From NCBI RefSeq assembly GCF_004331695.1, contig NZ_SJSL01000002.1, positions 124,001 to 188,000 on the forward strand: 64,000 nucleotides of DNA. The letters run 5' to 3'. Source of the stretch: Pedobacter psychroterrae (GTDB taxonomy: Bacteria > Bacteroidota > Bacteroidia > Sphingobacteriales > Sphingobacteriaceae). The translations under genes were made by a program, and so were the position numbers. The stretch's first letter is position 1, and each line of letters opens with the position of its first letter. The notes beneath the pieces were generated by a model. The model worked only from the letters and a program-made list of their open reading frames with translations, did not search any database and was not told the origin of the DNA. This document shows, piece by piece, positions 43,901-52,109 of this stretch.

Positions 43901-46717
43901 AGTAGGTACCGCATTGTATTTTTGTTTAAAGACAACCAGTATTTTGTGTTGGACAACTATTTGATTAAAGGCGGTGGCAGCAATTACCTATTGCTGAAGC
44001 GCAAGCCATTACTTCCTGCTGATGAATTGAGTAATGAGCTGGATAGGAGTATTAAAGAGGTATATACAGGAAAGTCGGGTATTAATGCTTACAACTATAA
44101 AATACCTGGGAGGCAGATCTTTCCGAATATCTTTGAAAAGACCAAATTTGTTAACCGGATGAGTGGAGTGGTAGTTGATGCAAGTACTTCTGAAATCATC
44201 ATTGGGGCGACAATTTACTATCAAAAAACCGCTAGAGAAAAACCCGTAGCCATTTGCCACACCAATGGCAATGGTTTTTTTGATTTGATGTTACCGAAGA
44301 AAGGAATTCTCACATTTGTTTACGTGAGTTATGACAACAAAAAAGTAAAGATCACCAATCGTGCAGACCTGCGCATTGCAATGACAGAGAGCCGTGGGGA
44401 AATGGAACAAGTCGTTATTCGTGGATATGTCGGGAATAGGAAAAATAAAAGGATGCAAGATGCACCTGTGGCCAATATTGAACAACTGTTACAGGGAAGG
44501 GTAGCCGGATTGAACATAGATAATAATTCCGGTGCACCCGGAATGAGGGGCTCGGTAAATATAAGAGGGTTGAGTTCATTTAACGAAACCAAACTAACTT
44601 CAAATGCCTTGTTCATTGTAGATGGTAAGCCGTTTAAAGGAAATCTTGCCGACATCGATCAATCCGCCATCATTTCCATTGAAGTACTGAGCGACCAAAC
44701 AGCGTTGTCAATGTATGGAGATCTCGGAAAAAATGGTGTGATTTTGCTTAAAACCAATGGTACCCAGTATTTTGGAACAGAGAATGAGATTGCTGAACAG
44801 CAGCAGACCATGCGCAGTCATTTTTCTGATGCTGCATTCTGGCAGCCGAAACTGCTGACCGACAAAAAGGGAATTGCAACTTTTAAAGTGAAGTTTCCAG
44901 ATGACATTACCAGCTGGAACACCCGGGTTTACGCTGTAAATGATCGCAAACAGTCTGGGTTTTTTAAAACCTTCATCCGGTCTTTCAAAAGCTTGAGCGC
45001 TAATTTTGTCGCACCTCAGTTTGCTCTGGCGGGTGATCAAATCAGTGTGATTGGAAAGTTGATGAACTACAACGACCGCCAGGAGCGGATGGTACGGAGT
45101 TTTGTGTACAACGACAAGGAATTGCTGAAGGGGCAGCTGGCCTTTAAAAATGCACACATTGATACCATTTCTATTACATCCCCTGAGCAGGGCGACAGTC
45201 TGAAATTTCAGTATACTTTGCAGCAGGACAGCGGTTATTTTGACGGTGAGCTCCGCAAAATTCCCTTGCTGCCTAAGGGTGTAACTGAAACCAAAGGGTA
45301 CTTTAATGCGCTGACCAGCGATACGACTGTAGCTTATTCTTTTGATCCAGCGTTAGGAAAGGTGACTTTACATGCAGAAACTTCAGTTTTCCCGGTACTG
45401 CTGGACGAAATGGAAAAACTGCGCAACTATGAATACCTCTGTAACGAACAAGTAGCTTCCAAACTTAAGGGGCTGTTGTTGGAACAAAAGCTCAGGAAAT
45501 TCTTAGGTGAAAATTTCAAGGGTGAAAGGAATGTCAGGGAACTCATCAAATATCTGCAGAATAGCAAGGGGGCCTTTGGTGCTTGGGGCTGGTGGAGGGA
45601 TAGCGATACAGAGATGTGGATCAGCGGACACGTAGTGGAAGCATTGCTTATGGCAAGACAAGCCGGTTTTGATGTGGAATTGAATACAGCTTCTTTGATT
45701 AATTACGTGAGTGGTCAGTTGGGGGCCAGAAAAAATATAGACCAATTGTTTTCTGCTCGCCTAATGCGGACCATCGATCCAAAATATGATTTGGGTGACT
45801 GGATTCGATCAGCCGAGAGGCAATTGAACGCTGAAAAGGAGCCTGCTCTTTATCACCGTTTGATGATTATGCAACTTAAACAACAGTCCAATCAGCCAGT
45901 AGATATTGAGTGGTTGCTTAAACAACACAAGTCGACGGTATTTGGGAATATATACTGGGGCGAATTAAACACCAATTTCTGGGATAACAGTGTCCAAAAT
46001 ACGCTGCTGGCTTACCAAGTTCTGAAAACAAACGGTGGATACCCAAATGAATTGGATAAAATCACCCGTTACTTTCTGGAACAGCGTAAGGAAGGACAAT
46101 GGCGAAATACATATGAATCTTCTCTGATCATGGAAACCATACTTCCGGACCTGATGGTAGAAGGAAAAAAGCCTGAAGCACCAACCTTAGTGCTGGGCAA
46201 TGAAGAAACCGTCATCACTTTTCCTTTTACCAAAGTAATAGCTCCAAACCAACTGAGCATCAGTAAAAAAGGAATTGCACCGATTTATTTCAGCGCTTAT
46301 CAGCAATTCAATAACCCCAATCCAGCAAATGTGAATAAAGGCTTTAAGGTCAAGTCAATCTTCCAGCAAGATGAGAAGGAAGTTAAAAGTCTAAAAGGAG
46401 GAACTACTGCCTACTTAAAAGTGGAAGTCGAAGTCAGTGCCGATGCAGATTATGTAATGATAGAAATACCCATCCCCGCAGGCTGTTCCTATGAAAATAA
46501 GGTACAAAGCTTTTGGGGGGTAGAAACGCATCGGGAGTATTTTAAAAATAAGACCTCAATATTCTGCACTAAATTGAAACAGGGAAAATATACATTTAAC
46601 GTTCAACTCATGCCAAGGTACTCTGGGAACTATACACTAAACCCAGCCAAAGCCGAAATGATGTATTTCCCGGTGTTTTATGGAAGGGAAGGAATGAAGA
46701 AAGTAGGGATCAATTAA
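40952..46717 (+). CDS. Chimeric alpha-2-macroglobulin-like protein with inserted TonB-plug segment, copy 2
   Basis: This 1,921-residue paralogue of the preceding gene has the same order: signal peptide (ending SSYGQ), macroglobulin domains (MG2-like FNKPKYKPRDSVKFKAFLVA), CarboxypepD_reg-like domain near 1070-1150, plug segment to about 1265, A2M domain (WQPKLLTDKKGIATFKVKFP), and thioester domain with YEYLCNEQ (C1497). Its plug is closer to SusC than in copy 1, with VANIEQLLQGRVAGLNI and MRGSVNIRGLSS. The C-terminal 90 residues are nearly identical to copy 1 (DADYVMIEIPIPAGCSYENK, then YSGNY and YFPVFYGREGMKKV), while N-terminal parts differ more. The pair probably arose by tandem duplication and then diverged in specificity. 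Confidence 0.83.
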   Translation: MKRLFFILFLLACGIGSSYGQKKLSSSQTSSQYTYVYRLTNQEAFDMAADPALNVEKDMLHSLVDSFKHDLKFDYPKKLPYGNYLYVKVVKNYFDYRLVAVQNVKISFINDGDDFRLIVADLNGKPIDNADVLQGGSKKLRFDPISRSYIGSLNTKIKLLSVVHEGVYNCFTYNYQKPARKKKKDSNSQRNEEAFNDKYIGQVIFNKPKYKPRDSVKFKAFLVARTGKALKNKPLRVELRHDGKHSILVVTIKPYWKGGYEGSFVLADSMKLKLDNSYTIDFKVWNKNKWATISSGTINYEDYELNSTSFFVRSDKTQQYPGVPITFYLKATDENGLAIPDGRVAVAVNAGNVTQRFANSDFVKSVLWTTSLNLDPLGETKLVLPDSIFPKVNMGLTVDFTFRNSNNEVRNAQRYVYYNYEKKELVTRLEADSVFIDFFHNGQTVQQKAKLYTTISNFENKDSAEVILPARLPFNPQALGYSVKLVDGTEYSSNFDYFMADFKLSATHSKDSLKLNISNAQHIPFWYTVFANDKAVERGYTIKLDTAMAFHENEMAEISIGYLWKGNMQYANRKAFYNKQDLKISLEAPEVVYPGETVQMQVKVTDMEAKPVANTDLTAYAYTAKFPEESDLYPLAINEAAQIRPAKSLPSSPFPLEKLGNVPLEWSKWHQKFGLDSIVYYQFSYPDELYIGQESIKSNEAVVVPFAIEKGQIDPAYIVYVDDQPVYYVNADQLSHYAFQVSPGRHKIEILTLTHHITMQHDFKSGFKTIMGIASNLANTKAQVRKIGILEFTRRLQEMEKHLLYVMENFERNKAIISGGKEDLLLNPPPNTIPRKVLRIGPVAEKNLVFKSGLLNLPFLWQSGVVYTFMADGVKTAVLDSANNWIPYVNTSAKARQYHQNPINRREIDSIWNDYMDLSSRNRSYPNITKTIGTNTGQLQIELDTSITRMSNYLKNIVIYKQDDAQFRQIYGGQNMYFPPLDESRYRIVFLFKDNQYFVLDNYLIKGGGSNYLLLKRKPLLPADELSNELDRSIKEVYTGKSGINAYNYKIPGRQIFPNIFEKTKFVNRMSGVVVDASTSEIIIGATIYYQKTAREKPVAICHTNGNGFFDLMLPKKGILTFVYVSYDNKKVKITNRADLRIAMTESRGEMEQVVIRGYVGNRKNKRMQDAPVANIEQLLQGRVAGLNIDNNSGAPGMRGSVNIRGLSSFNETKLTSNALFIVDGKPFKGNLADIDQSAIISIEVLSDQTALSMYGDLGKNGVILLKTNGTQYFGTENEIAEQQQTMRSHFSDAAFWQPKLLTDKKGIATFKVKFPDDITSWNTRVYAVNDRKQSGFFKTFIRSFKSLSANFVAPQFALAGDQISVIGKLMNYNDRQERMVRSFVYNDKELLKGQLAFKNAHIDTISITSPEQGDSLKFQYTLQQDSGYFDGELRKIPLLPKGVTETKGYFNALTSDTTVAYSFDPALGKVTLHAETSVFPVLLDEMEKLRNYEYLCNEQVASKLKGLLLEQKLRKFLGENFKGERNVRELIKYLQNSKGAFGAWGWWRDSDTEMWISGHVVEALLMARQAGFDVELNTASLINYVSGQLGARKNIDQLFSARLMRTIDPKYDLGDWIRSAERQLNAEKEPALYHRLMIMQLKQQSNQPVDIEWLLKQHKSTVFGNIYWGELNTNFWDNSVQNTLLAYQVLKTNGGYPNELDKITRYFLEQRKEGQWRNTYESSLIMETILPDLMVEGKKPEAPTLVLGNEETVITFPFTKVIAPNQLSISKKGIAPIYFSAYQQFNNPNPANVNKGFKVKSIFQQDEKEVKSLKGGTTAYLKVEVEVSADADYVMIEIPIPAGCSYENKVQSFWGVETHREYFKNKTSIFCTKLKQGKYTFNVQLMPRYSGNYTLNPAKAEMMYFPVFYGREGMKKVGIN

Positions 46718-46780
46718 ATTTGTTTGCCATTTTGTTTCTGAACGCTATTTTTGAGTAAAATTGTATACTGTGTATCCTCA

Positions 46781-46987
46781 ATGAAGAAAGAAGAAAATAA
46801 GAACATGCTTAGTGAGCCTTCGGAAGCTTACCTTTCAGACTTTGCTGAAGGTGAATTACAATTACTTAAAGATGGCTTGAGCCGCAGTTATAAAGAACGT
46901 TTTGAGTTCGCAACAAGACTGTATAAGATTCACATGACGATGAAAAACGCATCTATTTCTCACAAGCCATTTATAAAGAAAATCTAG
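46781..46987 (+). CDS. Small protein of unknown function, paralogue of the 51.4 kb gene
   Basis: The 68-residue product begins MKKEENKNMLSEPSEAYL and ends MKNASISHKPFIKKI. It resembles the 59-residue product at 51440 (shared pattern MKKE, LxEPxExY, then KxAxIxHK near the end). Both sit directly downstream of an alpha-2-macroglobulin 3-prime end (the second behind a relic), so they were probably duplicated as one unit. In the second copy a nucleotidyltransferase follows; here the partner is missing. ATG 46781 is preferred over an upstream TTG because the paralogues align from MKKE. Function unknown. Confidence 0.65.
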   Translation: MKKEENKNMLSEPSEAYLSDFAEGELQLLKDGLSRSYKERFEFATRLYKIHMTMKNASISHKPFIKKI

Positions 46988-47036
46988 GCAAGTGTAATTC
47001 AAAAATATTCTTTATTATTGTGTAAATCAACCAAAT

Positions 47037-48305
47037 ATGCGCTCTTACTCTCAAACTTATAGCCGGTTAATATTCTTTGGGCTGCTTTATACACTGCCTT
47101 TACCCATACTTGCCCAACGGGTTATTCCCATTGATACCTCCATGGTAGTTGAACTTCGTATAGATCCTGCTAACTCATATGGTGGAAGTGCATCAGAAGT
47201 TTTTGAAAGCGCTGAATATATTCCCTTGGAAACTACCAGGGAAAGTATATTTGGAAGTATAGATCAAATGGAGGTGACCGATCAGTATTTTATCATCCTC
47301 GATAAAAATACCAACAGCATTCTTTTATTTACTAAAGAAGGTAAGTATCATGCCAAAGTAGCTGGTGGCAGTATAAATGCGAATCGCGAAAATGCCATCT
47401 ACAGCTTCAACGTCAATAAATGGAAAAAGGAAATTGTATATTATAAGGGGAGCAGAACAGGAAGCAAGTATATTATCTATGATTTTAATGGTAAAAAATT
47501 AAAGGAAGAGCCCTTTGACTATAAAAAGGACCCTTACTTGTCCGACTATGAATTTATTGGGCCAGATGAAGTGGTGAGTTCCTTAGGCTATAATATAGAC
47601 ACATCCAGGGTCAAAGCCAGGTATCTTGTTGAATATGTTAAAGATTTTAAGAAAAAGTATGCTGCAGCTTACCCTTATGATGTACAGGAATATAAATATG
47701 CAGAGGACAACTATCCCTCATACCCAACATTCACCAATGCGGGGAACGATACCTCATTTCTTTATACCAAACCTGGTGAATATAATATTTATAAGGTTAC
47801 ACCAAACACGGTTCGGCAACTGTTTAAGATTTTGTTACCTATGTTCAGTTCACTTCCAGCGGGGTATGTCAGAGACAGCGCTTTTCGTGATAACAGGAGG
47901 AAATTTATTGAGAACAATAAGAATATCATCTACATGCTGAATCATTGTTATTTGCTAGAGGATAATTTGGTCTTTAAGGCCCACACTTGGAATGGAAATG
48001 ACAGACAATCCAATTTGCTCTACAATCTAAAGTCGGGCATGCTTTTTTCGTATGACAATATTCTTACTGACGATAAGACTTTCTTTTTGCCCATCCACGA
48101 AGCAGTTCGAGTTGTCAGAGGCTTTTTGGCCTCAGATGGAAAGCAGGTTTATTGTCAATTCTCATCTGTAGAGATGTTTAGGGCCTGGGAACAGAATAAA
48201 GATAAAAAACCTGTATATAATGAGGTATTGAAGCACTATTTCAGCAAGGGATCGGATCGTGATAATCCTGTACTGTTGAGAATTAAATTTAAAAACCAGC
48301 TTTAA
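47037..48305 (+). CDS. 6-bladed beta-propeller protein
   Basis: The 422-residue secreted protein has a signal peptide (ending PILAQ) and a sequence rich in beta strands with the family features AEYIPLETTRESIFGSID, ITDQYFIILD-like segment VTDQYFIILDKNTNSILLF and FTKEGKYHAKVAGG. This is the 6-bladed beta-propeller family common in Bacteroidota, usually lipoproteins or secreted proteins next to outer-membrane transporters. No lipobox cysteine is visible. It is 3 bases upstream of the TTG that opens the outer-membrane barrel frame, so the two are cotranscribed and may work as a pair. Confidence 0.8.
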   Translation: MRSYSQTYSRLIFFGLLYTLPLPILAQRVIPIDTSMVVELRIDPANSYGGSASEVFESAEYIPLETTRESIFGSIDQMEVTDQYFIILDKNTNSILLFTKEGKYHAKVAGGSINANRENAIYSFNVNKWKKEIVYYKGSRTGSKYIIYDFNGKKLKEEPFDYKKDPYLSDYEFIGPDEVVSSLGYNIDTSRVKARYLVEYVKDFKKKYAAAYPYDVQEYKYAEDNYPSYPTFTNAGNDTSFLYTKPGEYNIYKVTPNTVRQLFKILLPMFSSLPAGYVRDSAFRDNRRKFIENNKNIIYMLNHCYLLEDNLVFKAHTWNGNDRQSNLLYNLKSGMLFSYDNILTDDKTFFLPIHEAVRVVRGFLASDGKQVYCQFSSVEMFRAWEQNKDKKPVYNEVLKHYFSKGSDRDNPVLLRIKFKNQL

Positions 48306-48353
48306 CACTTGATGAATCCGAAACGCTCTCCACTACTCTTTCAGTCAATATCA

Positions 48354-51167
48354 ATGACCACAAGGACTTTTAAGCACCTGTGTACTCTTTTCTTATTTCT
48401 TTTTGCTTCACAGCTGTATGCCCAAAAGAAAGATTCAACCTATGTAGGACAAGTAAATGGCACTGTACGTGACTCTGCGTTCAATAGGGTACTGCGTTCG
48501 GCCACGCTGTCTATTTATAAAGCTGATAATGATCAGTTGCTAAGTTATCAGTTGTCAAACAACTTCGGTAAGTTTCATTTCAAAGAGATCCCAATTGGGA
48601 TTAAGCTAAAACTGATAACGACTTATGTGGGCTATCAGCCGCACCAACGGGAATTTTTGATTCCAAAAGATTTGAAGATTATAGACTTAAAAAACTTGAA
48701 TGTAGAGCGGGCGGAAAATAACCTGAAGGAGGTAAATATTACCGCAAAACCTCCTATGGAGATGAGTGGCGATACCTTGGTGTTTAATGCTGACGCCTTC
48801 AAATTGGACACTAATGCGGTGGTTGAAGACCTTTTACGCCGACTTCCTGGAGTGACGATCTGGAGTGATGGACTTATTACAGTCAACGGACAAAAGGTGA
48901 ACAATTTATTTGTAGAAGGAAAGCCCTTCTTTGGTAGTGATTCCAGGATTGCCACGCAAAACCTTCCTAAAAATATAGTAGATAAGATTCAGGTATATAA
49001 AGACAAAGGGGCACCGAATGAAGATGCAAATGAAAATCCCCCGCTAAACATGAATATTGTATTGAAAAAGGACAAGAAAAGCGGAATGTTTGGTAAGATT
49101 GGTGGTGGCTATGGAACAGACAAACGATTTGCAATCGATGGTATGCTTAGTGCTTATGGTCCTAAAACCCAGCTTAGCATAGTGGGGGCACGAAACAATG
49201 TTAACAAGACTGCATATGATGTAAGTACACTTATGAGGTACAGTTCATTTAAAGGAGTTGGCGTTGATGTAGATTATCACTCTGATTTCCGGCAGCGTGG
49301 ATTAAACGTTTTCAGTTCCGCAGGTTATACATTGGCGCATGAGATTAATAAAAGTAACAAGTTGAGGTCTGATTATTTATTTTTCAACTCGCAGAATGAG
49401 GTGTTGGAAAAAGTGCGGCAAGTAGATAACCTCAACAACGACAATCGGTTAGTTCAGGATAAAACAGGCACCTCCAGTAATGGCAATTACAGTCATCGTT
49501 TCAATTCATCCTATGAACTCAAGGGAAAACATCGCAGTCTGTCGACACGTTACGCTTTAAATACAAGTAATAAAAATAGCATCAATACACAGCTTGCAGA
49601 ATCTATTAATACTGGGACGGGAATCGAAAGCAGGAGCGATGCCCGACAGGATAATTCAGGATGGCAAACAGCGATGGATTTAGACCTGAAGTTGGACAAC
49701 AGAAGGTACGATGAAGGTAGAGACTCAAAGTCATTTAATTTTGATGTTCAGTACACTCTGAAAAATTCGGAGGGTAACGATGACAGCAGACGTAAAACTG
49801 ATTTTTCTTCAACAGAAGCGGGTAAAGATCAATTCTTCGACAGACAATATAAAACAGATTACCATAATACCACACATACGATTAATGCCAACCTGCCAGA
49901 TATCAAGCGGCTTTTGAAACTACGTACACAATTGGTCAATATCAATTTCAAGAATACTTTTGTTGCCTATAATTCTAATGAAAGGGCAAAGGTCGGTGAT
50001 TTCAATCAAAACGGGCAATTGGTAGTTAACAACTATTTGACCAACAACAGCAATTACCAAACGATCAATGAAAAGCCGGCACTGTCACTTAGCAGAAGTT
50101 TCACTAAAGGACTTGCTAACCGTTATCACAACACATTTGGCTTTAACCTGCTTTTGCAAGGTCAGTTGTTTGATCAGCATCATACATCAGATAAGGATTT
50201 TCAAAAGGTAGATCTTAATTATACCAGGTTTATTCCCGAATCAAGTATCAGTTTCGGAAATTCCCGAATTGGGCATTACCAAAGTAATTATACGTTGAAA
50301 TATGCCAAATCTTTTATCTATGCCAATATTTATCAGCTTGCTCCATTGGTGGATAGTTCAAATGTTTATTACCGGCATGTCGGTAACCCCGACTTAACCC
50401 CGTCAGCAAAGCATGAGATTTCCCTGAGCTTGGAACATTATTTAATGGGCGGTAAGAATAGCGGCAATGGAAGTTTTTCAATTCATGCGGGGACTATAAA
50501 AAATTTTATTGGTGATAGCAGTTTATATGATGCTGTCGGCCGCAACACCCACTACAACGTTAACCTGTCGGGAAATAAATATGCAGGTTATTCGGGGTTT
50601 CTGTATAAAACCTATCAGCTAAAGAAAAACCAGTTAACGACATTCCTCCAGGCCGATTTAAATTATGCTCACAATCCCGCTTACGTAAACGCTATGCCTA
50701 TTCTGACAAAGAGCTTTAGTACCAGTCATCATATTTCGCTGTCCTATACCTACAAACACTGGATTAAGTTCGGAGGCGGGCAGTCGCTCAATACCTTCTC
50801 TACCAGACAGACTAATTCCATATCAAGTAGTTACAAGAACTTCAGCACTTCGGCCAATGCAGCAGTTAACTGGCCGAAAAAGGTGTATTGGAGCAGTATA
50901 GTAAACTATAACAGAAGTACCTCCAGTTATTCCGGAGATGTCAACTTCATCATTTGGAATGCAGATGTTGCCTACAGATTTTTGAAGGGCGACAATGCCG
51001 AGCTGAAGTTTTCTGCATTGGATCTGTTGCGGCAAAATAAAAGTGTGATAAATTCGGGCAATGGGAACAGTATAACGCAGGGGACAGTTAATGTTTTGCA
51101 GCAATATTTTATGTTTTCTCTAGCTTATTATCCCCGGATGTTTGGCTCAAGAAATTATTTGTTTTAG
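48354..51167 (+). CDS. Outer-membrane beta-barrel protein with CarboxypepD_reg-like and plug domains
   Basis: The protein has a signal peptide (ending SQLYAQ), a CarboxypepD_reg-like domain at about 15-105 of the mature part (VNGTVRDSAFNRVLRSATLS), a plug-like segment (VVEDLLRRLPGVTIWSDG and NIVDKIQVYKDKG) and a long series of alternating-residue beta strands to a C-terminal Phe (RNYLF), as in TonB-dependent-receptor-like barrels. No SusD partner is present. ATG 48354 gives a normal signal peptide; ATG 48312 or TTG 48309 would add about 15 residues. It probably forms a pore or receptor in the outer membrane with the beta-propeller protein encoded just upstream. Confidence 0.8.
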   Translation: MTTRTFKHLCTLFLFLFASQLYAQKKDSTYVGQVNGTVRDSAFNRVLRSATLSIYKADNDQLLSYQLSNNFGKFHFKEIPIGIKLKLITTYVGYQPHQREFLIPKDLKIIDLKNLNVERAENNLKEVNITAKPPMEMSGDTLVFNADAFKLDTNAVVEDLLRRLPGVTIWSDGLITVNGQKVNNLFVEGKPFFGSDSRIATQNLPKNIVDKIQVYKDKGAPNEDANENPPLNMNIVLKKDKKSGMFGKIGGGYGTDKRFAIDGMLSAYGPKTQLSIVGARNNVNKTAYDVSTLMRYSSFKGVGVDVDYHSDFRQRGLNVFSSAGYTLAHEINKSNKLRSDYLFFNSQNEVLEKVRQVDNLNNDNRLVQDKTGTSSNGNYSHRFNSSYELKGKHRSLSTRYALNTSNKNSINTQLAESINTGTGIESRSDARQDNSGWQTAMDLDLKLDNRRYDEGRDSKSFNFDVQYTLKNSEGNDDSRRKTDFSSTEAGKDQFFDRQYKTDYHNTTHTINANLPDIKRLLKLRTQLVNINFKNTFVAYNSNERAKVGDFNQNGQLVVNNYLTNNSNYQTINEKPALSLSRSFTKGLANRYHNTFGFNLLLQGQLFDQHHTSDKDFQKVDLNYTRFIPESSISFGNSRIGHYQSNYTLKYAKSFIYANIYQLAPLVDSSNVYYRHVGNPDLTPSAKHEISLSLEHYLMGGKNSGNGSFSIHAGTIKNFIGDSSLYDAVGRNTHYNVNLSGNKYAGYSGFLYKTYQLKKNQLTTFLQADLNYAHNPAYVNAMPILTKSFSTSHHISLSYTYKHWIKFGGGQSLNTFSTRQTNSISSSYKNFSTSANAAVNWPKKVYWSSIVNYNRSTSSYSGDVNFIIWNADVAYRFLKGDNAELKFSALDLLRQNKSVINSGNGNSITQGTVNVLQQYFMFSLAYYPRMFGSRNYLF

Positions 51168-51205
51168 GGCGTATTATGAAGCATATATCTTTTATTTAAA
51201 GTGTG

Positions 51206-51378
51206 ATGTAACTTAACAATGCGATAAAAATAACTAAACTTCTATGCTTTTTGCTGCTTCTTAACATCGAACTATGCCGAGATATTCGGGCAACTATATC
51301 TTGAATCCTGCAAAGGCTGAAATGATGTATTTTGTGTTTTATGGCAGAGAGGGAATAAAGAAAGTTAGTGTCAATTAA
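51206..51378 (+). pseudogene. Relic of a third alpha-2-macroglobulin-like gene (C-terminal end only)
   Basis: From ATG 51274 to TAA 51378 the frame encodes 34 residues starting MPRYSGNYILNPAKAEMMYF and ending VSVN, almost identical to the last residues of both intact alpha-2-macroglobulin-like proteins, apart from a one-codon deletion (YFPVF becomes YFVF). Just before it, AACATCGAACT matches the codons for NIEL but one base is missing, so the relic is out of frame upstream. Further upstream, TGTAACTTAAC at 51207-51217 and the following A-rich tract resemble the leader of copy 1 (35139-35160). The simplest reading is a third copy collapsed by an internal deletion of over 5 kb. Confidence 0.72.
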
Positions 51379-51439
51379 TGAAGATACCCATTGGTAATGG
51401 CTTACATTATACGTAATTTTGGTCAAGGTGTTTTCTAAT

Positions 51440-51619
51440 ATGAAGAAAGAAGATCAAAATATACTTAATGAGCCACGGGAAGACTATCATAGACATTTGT
51501 CTGAGGAAGAAAAACTCCGACATGATGTTTTTAGGCCTGACATGGAAAAATTTCTGTTATTTACCAAGATGCTGCGGACGAATAATGTACTCAAGAAAGC
51601 TAAAATTACTCATAAATAG
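51440..51619 (+). CDS. Small protein paired with a nucleotidyltransferase, paralogue of the 46.8 kb gene
   Basis: The 59-residue product starts MKKEDQNILNEPREDY and ends VLKKAKITHK; it is acidic and helical-looking. It begins 61 bases after the relic and stops 2 bases before the nucleotidyltransferase ATG, a spacing typical of tightly coupled gene pairs such as antitoxin-toxin. No DNA-binding motif is recognised. Start ATG 51440 aligns with its paralogue; a TTG seven codons earlier is less likely. Confidence 0.65.
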   Translation: MKKEDQNILNEPREDYHRHLSEEEKLRHDVFRPDMEKFLLFTKMLRTNNVLKKAKITHK

Positions 51620-51621
51620 TT

Positions 51622-52101
51622 ATGGATGTTCTAGATGAGGGCTTGCTTCGCTTTTGGAAAGTACTAAATAAACATTGTGTTAAATATATAATGGTCGGTG
51701 GATTCGCTACCAGATTTCACGGATTTAACCGTAATACAGATGACCTTGATATTTGGCTGGGTGATACCTTAGAAAATCGCAAGAATCTTCGCAAAGCCTT
51801 TAATGAATTGCAATATGGCGATTTTCCTTCGTTGGAAACTATGCAGTTTGTGCCTGGCTGGACTAGTTTCTACATTGACAACGAAATCGAACTTGATATA
51901 ATGACTTCAATGAAAGGAGTGGAAGATCTCTCATTTTTAGAATGCTTAGAGATTGCCTCAATTGCCGATCTGGAAGGAATTGAGATTCCCTTTCTGCATA
52001 TAAACCATTTGATTGAAAATAAAAAGGCCGTTAACCGCCCTAAAGATCAGATTGATGTAATTGCTTTAGAACAAATACGCAAACTGAGGGAAGATGGTTG
52101 A
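51622..52101 (+). CDS. Nucleotidyltransferase (DUF6036/AbiEii-like)
   Basis: The 159-residue protein has the nucleotidyltransferase pattern VGGFATRFHGFNRNTDDLDIW: G26-G27 followed by D41 and D43 for metal binding, with a third acidic residue in EIELDIM. Its size matches stand-alone minimal nucleotidyltransferases related to AbiEii and MNT toxins. The preceding 59-codon gene may be its antitoxin or adaptor, by position only. It is convergent with the WD40 gene, 8 bases away. Substrate unknown. Confidence 0.75.
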   Translation: MDVLDEGLLRFWKVLNKHCVKYIMVGGFATRFHGFNRNTDDLDIWLGDTLENRKNLRKAFNELQYGDFPSLETMQFVPGWTSFYIDNEIELDIMTSMKGVEDLSFLECLEIASIADLEGIEIPFLHINHLIENKKAVNRPKDQIDVIALEQIRKLREDG

Positions 52102-52109
52102 AAACGGAG

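Noticed and set aside
47037-51167. Reading this region as a polysaccharide utilisation locus
   Set aside because: There is no SusD-like gene, no carbohydrate-active enzyme and no hybrid two-component or ECF regulator.
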